Source: Alphaproteobacteria bacterium (GTDB lineage Bacteria > Pseudomonadota > Alphaproteobacteria > Rhodobacterales > Rhodobacteraceae). From it: a stretch of DNA of 15,326 nucleotides. Shown here one piece after another: positions 9,377 to 15,326 of this stretch (positions are counted from its first letter, which is position 1; the number at the start of each line of letters is the position of its first letter). The notes below the pieces were generated by a model. That model was not told the origin of the DNA. It saw only the letters and a list, made by a program, of their open reading frames with translations, and did not search any database. The stretch is from positions 1-15,326 of the forward strand of contig RFIR01000058.1 of NCBI GenBank assembly GCA_003695135.1, read 5' to 3'. The position numbers and the translations under genes were made by a program.

Positions 9377-10420
9377 ATGGACGCAATCATCCTGCAGTTA
9401 CTGAACGGTCTGGACAAGGGTTCGGCCTATGCGCTGATCGCGCTCGGCCTGAGCCTGATCTTCGGCACGCTGGGCGTGGTGAACTTCGCCCATGGCGCGC
9501 TGTTCATGATCGGCGCCTTCTGCGCGGTGACGCTGAACAAGCTGTTCTCGCTGTCCACGGTAACGATCGACCCCACCAAGAAGGACTTCCTGGGCAATCC
9601 GCTGCAGGTCAAGACGCCCTATCTGGAAAGCTGGTTCGGCGATTTCGGTGCCGGGCTGATGGACTGGTCGGTGCCGCTGTCGATCCTGTTCTCGATCCCG
9701 ATCATGCTGGCGATCGGCTTCGTCATGGAACGCGGGCTGATCAAGCATTTCTACAAGCGCCCGCATGCCGACCAGATCCTGGTCACCTTCGGCCTGGCCA
9801 TCGTGCTGCAGGAGATCGTCAAGGCCTTCTACGGCGCCAACCCGATCTCGACCCCCGCGCCCGACCTGCTGAAGGGCTCGCTCGATTTCGGCATCATCCT
9901 GGGCTTCGATCCCAATGCGGTGATCTATCCCGCCTGGCGTTTCGTCTACTTCCTGTTCGCGGCGGTGATCATCGGCGGGGTGTTCGCCTTCCTGCAGTTC
10001 ACCACCTTCGGCATGGTGGTGCGCGCCGGCATGGCCGATCGCGAGACGGTGGGGCTTCTGGGTATCAACATCGACCGCCGCTTCACCATCATGTTCGGGC
10101 TGGCCGCGGCGGTGGCCGGCATGGCCGGGGTGATGTATGCGCCGATCAACTCGCCCAACTATCACATGGGCATGGACTTTCTGGTGCTGAGCTTCGTGGT
10201 CGTCGTGGTCGGCGGCATGGGCTCGCTGACCGGAGCGGTCGCCGCCGGTTTCCTGCTGGGCATCCTCGAAAGCTTCGCCTCGATGAACGAGGTCAAGTCG
10301 TTCTTTCAGAGCATCATGCTGCCCAGCATCGACCAGATCATCATCTATCTGGTCGCCGTCATCATCCTGTTGACACGTCCGCGCGGGCTGATGGGCCGCA
10401 AGGGCGTGATGGAGGACTGA
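9377..10420 (+). CDS. livH: LivH-type ABC importer permease, 347 aa
   Basis: An inner-membrane permease of the HAAT family, forming the channel with the downstream LivM-type protein. The LivH hallmark ALGLSLIFGTLGVVNFAHGALFMIGAF is spread over residues 22-48. Hydrophobic helices lie at about 9-30, 38-56, 100-118, 134-152, 188-208, 236-256, 268-296 and 316-333. The EAA-like cytoplasmic region is at about 218-252 (ADRETVGLLGINIDRRF), with VVVVGGMGSLTGAVAAGFLLG at 274-294. Compared with E. coli LivH (308 aa) it has an extra hydrophilic segment at about 57-98. The ATG at 9377 has GGAG seven nt upstream. The gap to the next gene is 3 nt. The gene symbol is a family label only, because the substrate is not proven to be a branched-chain amino acid. 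Confidence 0.92.
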   Translation: MDAIILQLLNGLDKGSAYALIALGLSLIFGTLGVVNFAHGALFMIGAFCAVTLNKLFSLSTVTIDPTKKDFLGNPLQVKTPYLESWFGDFGAGLMDWSVPLSILFSIPIMLAIGFVMERGLIKHFYKRPHADQILVTFGLAIVLQEIVKAFYGANPISTPAPDLLKGSLDFGIILGFDPNAVIYPAWRFVYFLFAAVIIGGVFAFLQFTTFGMVVRAGMADRETVGLLGINIDRRFTIMFGLAAAVAGMAGVMYAPINSPNYHMGMDFLVLSFVVVVVGGMGSLTGAVAAGFLLGILESFASMNEVKSFFQSIMLPSIDQIIIYLVAVIILLTRPRGLMGRKGVMED

Positions 10421-10423
10421 ACC

Positions 10424-11596
10424 ATGTCCGCGACCGTGAAGGACAATGACCGCCTCTTGCTGACGGTCTTCGTCATCCTCGTGCTGGCCGGGCCGATCGT
10501 GCTGGCACCGATCGGCGCCTCCTATCCCGACCTTCTGCAGCGCTTCGCGATCTATGGCGTGTTCGCGATCGGCTTCAACATACTGTTCGGGCTGACCGGC
10601 TATCTGTCGTTCGGGCATGCCGCCTTTCTCGGCGTCGGATCCTATGCCGCGGTATGGATGTTCAAGCTGCTCAACTACAACGTCATCCCGGCGCTGGTGC
10701 TGGCGGTGGTCGTCTCGGCGGTCTTCGCGCTGGTGATCGGCTATGTCAGCCTCAGGCGCTCGGGCATCTACTTCTCGATCCTGACGCTGGCCTTCGCGCA
10801 GATGATGTACAACCTCGCCTATTCGGTGCTGACGCCGATCACCAATGGCGAGACCGGGCTGCAGGTCTATACCGACGATCCGCAATGGCTGCAGACGGCA
10901 GGCTCGCCCACCACCACCAACCTGTTCGGCATCAGGATGAACGAGGTGTTCTGGAAGCCGGAATTCCTCGGCTTCGAGGCGCAGTTCAACTATGGCTACT
11001 ACTTCGCCGCCGTCTTCCTGATCCTGGCCTTCTACATCGCGCTGCGCATCTTCCGCTCGCCCTTCGGCATGATGCTGCGGGCGGTGAAGTCGAACCAGAA
11101 CCGGATGGGCTATACCGGCCTCAACCCCCGGCCCTACACGCTCGCGGCCTTCGTGATCTCGGGCATGTATGCGGGGCTCGCCGGCGGGCTCCTGGCCTGC
11201 ATGGACCCGCTCGCGGGGGCCGAGCGCATGCAGTGGACGGCCTCGGGCGAGGTGGTGCTGATGACCATCCTCGGCGGGGCCGGCACGCTGCTGGGTCCGG
11301 TGCTGGGCGCGGGCTTCATCAAGTATCTCGAGGCGATCTTCTCCAAGGTCAACGAGACGGTGCTGCAGGACTGGTTCAGCTTCATGCCGGACTGGATGGG
11401 CGATGCGCTGAGCTTCGTGATCAGCCCGTTCGTCGGCGAGGGCTGGCATCTGACGCTGGGGGCGCTGTTCATGGCGATCGTCATCTTCCTGCCCGGCGGG
11501 CTGATCGACGGCGCGCGGCAGCTCGGGCGCTGGATCGGCGGCGGCTTCGGCGGCGGCGACCGCAAGCCGGCGCACAGTCCGGTTCCGGCGGAATAG
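10424..11596 (+). CDS. livM: LivM-type ABC importer permease, 390 aa
   Basis: The second inner-membrane permease of the importer. The LivM signature GFNILFGLTGYLSFGHAAFL is at residues 50-69, preceded by a helix at about 11-30 and followed by helices near 72-82, 87-108, 118-135, 190-209, 238-258, 275-300 and 342-358. The coupling region reads FRSPFGMMLRAVKSNQNRMGYTG, spread over 210-232. A periplasmic-looking insertion occurs at about 138-187. The C-terminus ends in a Gly/Pro-rich hydrophilic tail (GGGFGGGDRKPAHSPVPAE). GGAGG at 10411-10415, inside the end of the previous gene, gives an 8-nt spacing to ATG 10424. The gap to the ATPase gene is 10 nt. The symbol is a family label. Confidence 0.92.
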   Translation: MSATVKDNDRLLLTVFVILVLAGPIVLAPIGASYPDLLQRFAIYGVFAIGFNILFGLTGYLSFGHAAFLGVGSYAAVWMFKLLNYNVIPALVLAVVVSAVFALVIGYVSLRRSGIYFSILTLAFAQMMYNLAYSVLTPITNGETGLQVYTDDPQWLQTAGSPTTTNLFGIRMNEVFWKPEFLGFEAQFNYGYYFAAVFLILAFYIALRIFRSPFGMMLRAVKSNQNRMGYTGLNPRPYTLAAFVISGMYAGLAGGLLACMDPLAGAERMQWTASGEVVLMTILGGAGTLLGPVLGAGFIKYLEAIFSKVNETVLQDWFSFMPDWMGDALSFVISPFVGEGWHLTLGALFMAIVIFLPGGLIDGARQLGRWIGGGFGGGDRKPAHSPVPAE

Positions 11597-11606
11597 GGGG
11601 GCGGAA

Positions 11607-12358
<752 letters not shown>

Positions 12359-12362
<4 letters not shown>

Positions 12363-13192
12363 GTGCGGTCATGAAGGTGGTGGAGAGCAAGATGGCGGAA
12401 CCCGATGCGAGAGGCGAGCTGCTCGGCGACGAACCCTTCAGGGAGCCGCGGCATGTCGTGCCGCCGGTCACCGGCAAGGGCGGTCAGCCGGCCTTTTTCT
12501 CCTGCTGGGATCTGCACGCCTATTACGGCGAGAGCTACATCGTGCAGGGCGTCACCTTCGATGTCCGCGAGGGCGAGATCGTCGCGCTGCTGGGCCGCAA
12601 CGGGGCGGGCAAGACCTCGACCCTGCGCGCGCTGGCGCGGCTCGACAGCCCGGCCGCGACCCATGGCGAGATCTGGCTCGACCATCAGCCGCTGCACGAG
12701 ATGAAGGCGTATCAGGCCGCGCGGGCCGGCATCGGGCTGGTGCCCGAGGACCGGCGCATCATTCCCGGGCTGACGGTGGAGGAAAACCTGCAGCTGGCCC
12801 AGATCGCGCCGCCGCATGGCTGGACCATCGAGCGGCTCTACGAGCTGTTCCCGCGGCTGGGCGAGCGGCGCAGGCAGGAGGGGGTGACGCTGTCGGGCGG
12901 CGAGCAGCAGATGCTGGCGGTGGCCCGGGCGCTGGCGCGCGACATCAAGCTCTTGCTGCTCGACGAGCCCTATGAGGGGCTGGCCCCGGTGATCGTGCGC
13001 GAGATCGAGAAGACGCTGGTCGAGATCAAGAAGCACGGCATCACCACCATCATCGTCGAGCAGAACGCCATCGCCGCGCTGCATCTCGCCGACCGGGCGA
13101 TCATCCTCGACATGGGCCAGATCGCCTTTGACGGCACTGCGGCCGAGGTGCTGGACAACGAGGATCTGCGCCACGAATATCTGGCGATCTGA
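12359..13192 (+). CDS. livF: LivF-type ABC importer ATPase with N-terminal extension, 277 aa
   Basis: The second ATPase subunit. Walker A is GRNGAGKT (79-86), the Q-loop position reads VPEDRR (128-133), the signature is LSGGEQQ (178-184), Walker B is LLLLDEP (198-204) with Glu203, and the switch region is IVEQN (232-236), with Gln in place of His as is usual in LivF. The ABC domain starts near residue 48, so about 45 hydrophilic residues precede it; E. coli LivF (237 aa) lacks these. The start at 12359 is supported by GGGAGG at 12344-12349 and the ATGA overlap with the LivG stop. Internal ATGs at codons 5 and 12 are alternatives that would shorten only the extension. It is the last gene of the importer operon. 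Confidence 0.92.
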
Positions 13193-13218
13193 AACCGCCG
13201 CATGCGCGAAATCTCCGC

Positions 13219-13270
13219 TGCCGGACCGTGCCGGCGGCGGTGGCCCTTGCCCGGCGGGTCCGGCATTTCT
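13219..13270 (+). terminator. Candidate terminator of the ABC importer operon
   Basis: TGCCGGACC (13219-13227) pairs perfectly with GGTCCGGCA (13257-13265). An inner GCCGG/CCGGC pairing (13230-13234 and 13251-13255) extends the stem, and TTTCT follows at 13266-13270. It lies 26 nt after the livF stop and 37 nt before the TerB-like gene. The T-run is short, so termination may be partial. Confidence 0.5.
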
Positions 13271-13306
13271 AAACTCGCCCGATCCGCCAACCGACCGGAG
13301 AGCCCG

Positions 13307-13753
13307 ATGCAGGCCGGAACCACCTTCTCGGCGCAGGATGCGCTGGTCGCCGTCATGGTCGCCGCCTCGGCGGCGGACGCCAATCTCGACACCACCGAGC
13401 TCCTGCTCATCACCCGCCTTCTCGATGCGCTGCCCGCCTTCGACGGCTATGATCAGGACCGGCTGCGCATGATCTCGCAGACCGTGTTCGATCTGCTGGA
13501 GGAGGAGGACGGCATCGACGCGCTGGTCGGTCTGGTCAAGGAGGCGCTGCCGGAGGGTTTCAACGAGACCGCCTATGCGCTGGCCTGCGACATCGTTGCC
13601 GCCGACGGATCGGCCAGGATGTCCGAGCTGGAGTTCCTCAACATCCTGCGCCACGATCTGCGGGTCGGCAGGCTGGCCGCCGCAGCCATCGAGCGCGGTG
13701 CGCGCGCGCGGTTCCTGCGGCTGCCCGAGCCCGGTCCCGAGGATGTCGGCTGA
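13307..13753 (+). CDS. TerB-like (tellurite-resistance TerB family) protein, 148 aa
   Basis: A small, probably cytoplasmic, mostly helical acidic protein that looks like the TerB fold. Two related segments carry acidic, EF-hand-like motifs: ASAADANLDTTELLLITRLL (20-39) and AADGSARMSELEFLNILRH (98-116), the second being the typical TerB 'ADG....E' pattern. ATG 13307 has GGAG at 13297-13300, six nt upstream; the frame opens earlier at 13202, but that part overlaps the hairpin after livF and has no ribosome site. It follows the importer operon at 114 nt, with a probable terminator between, so co-function with the importer is not implied. No TerC, TerD or TerZ genes are present, so a real role in tellurite resistance is doubtful; TerB domains also occur alone as metal-binding or membrane-associated modules. 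Confidence 0.75.
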   Translation: MQAGTTFSAQDALVAVMVAASAADANLDTTELLLITRLLDALPAFDGYDQDRLRMISQTVFDLLEEEDGIDALVGLVKEALPEGFNETAYALACDIVAADGSARMSELEFLNILRHDLRVGRLAAAAIERGARARFLRLPEPGPEDVG

Positions 13754-14004
13754 CTGAGCGGGAGCCACGCCCGGGGAGGGGGCAGCTCAACGGTGCGCCA
13801 TGAATGCGCACCCTACCCCTGCCGCCGGCACGGGGCCAGGTGCAATTTTTGTTCAGGATACTTCAGGAGACCCCTGCACAACACGGATGCAGGCGGATGC
13901 CCTGAATGCGCAAGGTTTTTCAGGGATCATGATCATGCGCACGAAAAATGATTGGAAGAGATCCCTGCGAGACTCCGCTGGCCAGACCCTGTCACATCGC
14001 CTGG

Positions 14005-14040
14005 GCGCCGCAAAATGCGGCGCTACATGCGATTTTCTTG
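14005..14040 (+). terminator. Weak candidate terminator downstream of the TerB-like gene
   Basis: GCGCCGCA (14005-14012) and TGCGGCGC (14016-14023) form a perfect 8-bp stem with an AAA loop. A T-rich stretch, GATTTTCTTG, starts at 14031. The T-run begins several nt after the stem and the gene ends 250 nt earlier, so this is a weak call. Confidence 0.35.
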
Positions 14041-14052
14041 TTTTCACTGTTG

Positions 14053-14204
14053 ATTGATAAATATTGATTGCAAATTTATTTTCTAATTATTTTATGCATG
14101 CGCGGATTTGATCGGTTTGAAAACCGGCACATTCAGGATGCCTGTCTACATCCGGGTTTCGCAGGGGCCTCTGGGTAATAATTCCCAATTCAATATTTAT
14201 CAAT
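14053..14204. repeat. Long imperfect inverted repeat around an AT-rich element (possible miniature element)
   Basis: ATTGATAAATATTGATTG (14053-14070) is the reverse complement of 14186-14204 except for one extra T at 14189. Its outer 15 bp (14053-14067 against 14190-14204) match perfectly. The arms enclose 115 nt that hold two smaller inverted repeats: CGGTTTGAAAACCG at 14113-14126, and GGATG/CATCC at 14136-14140 and 14149-14153. No open frame of note lies inside. I could not identify a flanking target-site duplication, so a mobile origin is only a guess; a bidirectional transcript end is another. Confidence 0.5.
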
Positions 14205-14240
14205 AAATAGTTTGAAATGTACAACACAATCTCAATACAG

Positions 14241-15326
14241 TCAACCTGACAGGCGATTTTCTCCTTTCTTAAGTGGCTTACTCCGCCGCACCTTCTCCGT
14301 CTCGCTCTTCAGCTGCCCGCAGGCGGCCATGATGTCCTGCCCGCGCGGGGTGCGCACGGGGCTGGCATAGCCGGCGCGATTGACGATCTCGGCAAAGGCC
14401 TCGATGCGGTCCCAGTCGGACCGCTCGTAAGGAGAACCCGGCCAGGGGTTGAACGGGATCAGGTTGATCTTGGCCGGGATGCCGGCGATCAGCCGCACCA
14501 GCCGACGCGCATCCGCGTCGCTGTCATTGACGCCCTTCAGCATCACGTACTCGAAGGTGATGCGCTCGGCATTGGACAGCCGCGGATAGTCGCGGCAGGC
14601 CTGCAGCAGCGTCTCGATGTTCCACTTCCTGTTGATCGGCACCAGCGCGTCGCGCACCGCATCGGTGGTGGCGTGGAAGGAAATCGCCAGCAGGCAGCCG
14701 ATCTCCTCCCCCGCCCGGGCGATCTGCGGCACCACGCCCGAGGTCGAGAGCGTGATGCGCCGGCGCGAAAGCGAGATGCCCTCGCCATCCATCGCCACCC
14801 GCATCGCATCGCGCACCGCCTCGAAATTGTAGAGCGGCTCGCCCATTCCCATCAGCACGATGTTGGTGATGCGCCGCCGCCCGTCCTCGCGATGGCCCCA
14901 GTCGCCCAGATCGTCGCGCGCCACCAGGATCTGTCCGACGATCTCGGCCGCGCTCAGATTGCGCACCAGCCGCTGCGTGCCGGTATGGCAGAACGAGCAG
15001 GTCAGGGTGCAGCCGACCTGGGAAGAGATGCACAGCGTGCCGCGATCCTCCTCGGGAATGTAGACCGTCTCGACCTCCGCGCCGCCGGCGATGCGCAACA
15101 GGTATTTCCGCGTGCCGTCGGTGGAGATCTGCCGCGTCACCACCTGCGGCCGGGTCAGCGAAAACCGCTCCGCCAGCATGGCGCGGAACGGCTTGCCGAG
15201 ATTGGTCATCGCCGCGAAATCCTGCACGCCCTTCACGTAGAGCCAGTTCCAGATCTGGCTCACCCGCATGCGCAGCTGGTTTTCGGGCACCCCAGCGGCG
15301 GCAAGCGCCTCGGCCAGCGCCTCGCG
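14241..15326 (-). CDS. rlmN: RlmN, dual-specificity 23S rRNA (A2503) / tRNA (A37) C2-methyltransferase (N-terminus outside window)
   Basis: A radical-SAM enzyme that methylates carbon 2 of adenosine 2503 in 23S rRNA and of A37 in some tRNAs. The frame is open to the right edge, so the first residues are missing; 361 residues plus the stop would span the visible length less one codon (360 residues visible). The iron-sulfur motif CTLTCSFC has the RlmN spacing Cx3Cx2C. The two catalytic cysteines are also present: one 7 residues before the first cluster Cys (LCISSQVGC), and one near the C-terminus in RGQDIMAACGQL. Other family landmarks are RMRVSQIWNWLY, GMGEPLYNF, LSTSGVVPQI, ISFHAT, EYVMLKGVND and NLIPFNPWPGSPYE. 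The last dozen residues (SKPLKKGENRLSG) differ from the tail I recall in related bacteria. The apparent internal start at 15290 is a GTG inside the conserved N-terminal part and is not the true start. Confidence 0.96.
   Translation of the reverse strand, partial: REALAEALAAAGVPENQLRMRVSQIWNWLYVKGVQDFAAMTNLGKPFRAMLAERFSLTRPQVVTRQISTDGTRKYLLRIAGGAEVETVYIPEEDRGTLCISSQVGCTLTCSFCHTGTQRLVRNLSAAEIVGQILVARDDLGDWGHREDGRRRITNIVLMGMGEPLYNFEAVRDAMRVAMDGEGISLSRRRITLSTSGVVPQIARAGEEIGCLLAISFHATTDAVRDALVPINRKWNIETLLQACRDYPRLSNAERITFEYVMLKGVNDSDADARRLVRLIAGIPAKINLIPFNPWPGSPYERSDWDRIEAFAEIVNRAGYASPVRTPRGQDIMAACGQLKSETEKVRRSKPLKKGENRLSG

Larger units (their letters stand above)
13754..14240. other. Convergent intergenic region, gene-poor, turning strongly AT-rich
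   Basis: This stretch of 487 nt lies between the ends of the TerB-like gene and rlmN and contains no gene I can support. The left part has short hairpins and near-repeats: GGTGCGC/GCGCACC at 13792-13812, the tandem pair TTCAGGATAC TTCAGGAGAC at 13852-13871, and palindrome GATCATGATC at 13925-13934. The right part is very low in GC: 21% by hand count over 14031-14100 and 27% over 14171-14240. Two overlapping short open frames (plus strand 13800-14057, minus strand 13853-14047) have no good ribosome site, no family resemblance and codon usage unlike the neighbours. Confidence 0.7.

Noticed and set aside
13307..13753. Tellurite-resistance operon
   Set aside because: Only one TerB-like protein is present, with no terZACDE genes nearby, so the family name should not be read as function.
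13852..13940. Short near-repeats (TTCAGGA copies, TGAATGCGCA at 13801 and 13903, GGATGC pair), considered as operator iterons or a CRISPR remnant
   Set aside because: Copies are 6-10 bp, irregularly spaced and without uniform spacers; they do not form an array.
13800..14057. Possible 85-residue small protein on the plus strand, and an overlapping 64-residue frame on the minus strand (GTG start at 14047)
   Set aside because: No Shine-Dalgarno at a proper distance, codon use unlike the neighbouring genes, no recognisable motif, and the two frames exclude each other.
14053..14067. FNR/FixK-like box, TTGAT-N4-ATTGA, in both arms of the inverted repeat
   Set aside because: The second half-site does not match ATCAA, and the site lies between the ends of two converging genes, where an upstream activator site makes little sense.

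Overview
The window looks like chromosomal DNA of a high-GC alphaproteobacterium, most likely Rhodobacterales/Rhodobacteraceae. Strong G/C preference at third codon positions gives long antisense shadow frames. The gene content (DUF1285 divergent from a MoxR/DUF58/DUF4159 cluster, a Tat-exported HAAT-family binding protein, RlmN with five conserved cysteines) is familiar from that order. This assignment rests on recall of protein families, not on a search.

Layout. (1) Positions 1-6808, minus strand: a four-gene operon read right to left. It encodes a MoxR-type AAA+ ATPase, a DUF58 protein, a large BatA-like/DUF4159 membrane protein, and a second membrane protein with a von Willebrand A (vWA) domain and a glutamine-amidotransferase-like fold; the last runs off the left edge. 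Gaps are 2-10 nt, so the genes are probably co-translated. The set resembles MoxR/vWA systems, which are thought to remodel or mature envelope proteins. (2) Positions 6924-7538, plus: a divergent DUF1285 gene. (3) Positions 7539-7893: a non-coding stretch with a palindrome cluster of a type I recall from Rhodobacteraceae, then a lower-GC leader. (4) Positions 7894-13192, plus: a complete five-gene branched-chain/hydrophobic amino acid-type (HAAT) ABC importer, in the order binding protein, two permeases, two ATPases. A strong stem-loop lies between the binding protein and first permease, and a terminator-like hairpin follows the last gene. (5) Positions 13307-13753, plus: a small TerB-like protein. 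(6) Positions 13754-14240: a convergent intergenic region that becomes very AT-rich and holds a long imperfect inverted repeat resembling a miniature element. (7) Positions 14241-15326, minus: rlmN, cut by the right edge only at its N-terminus.

How the genes work together. The importer genes should build one transporter: an exported receptor, a LivH/LivM-type channel and two LivG/LivF-type ATPases. Its substrate cannot be read from the sequence. MoxR is expected to act on the vWA/DUF58 proteins of its own operon. DUF1285, TerB and RlmN have no evident link to either system.

Most novel-looking points: the uneven conservation of the metal-binding (MIDAS) motif across the vWA-type proteins of the MoxR operon; the AT-rich inverted-repeat island after rlmN; and the palindromic element after DUF1285. 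I did not see a clearly new defence, mobile or biosynthetic system, a CRISPR array, or an RNA gene.
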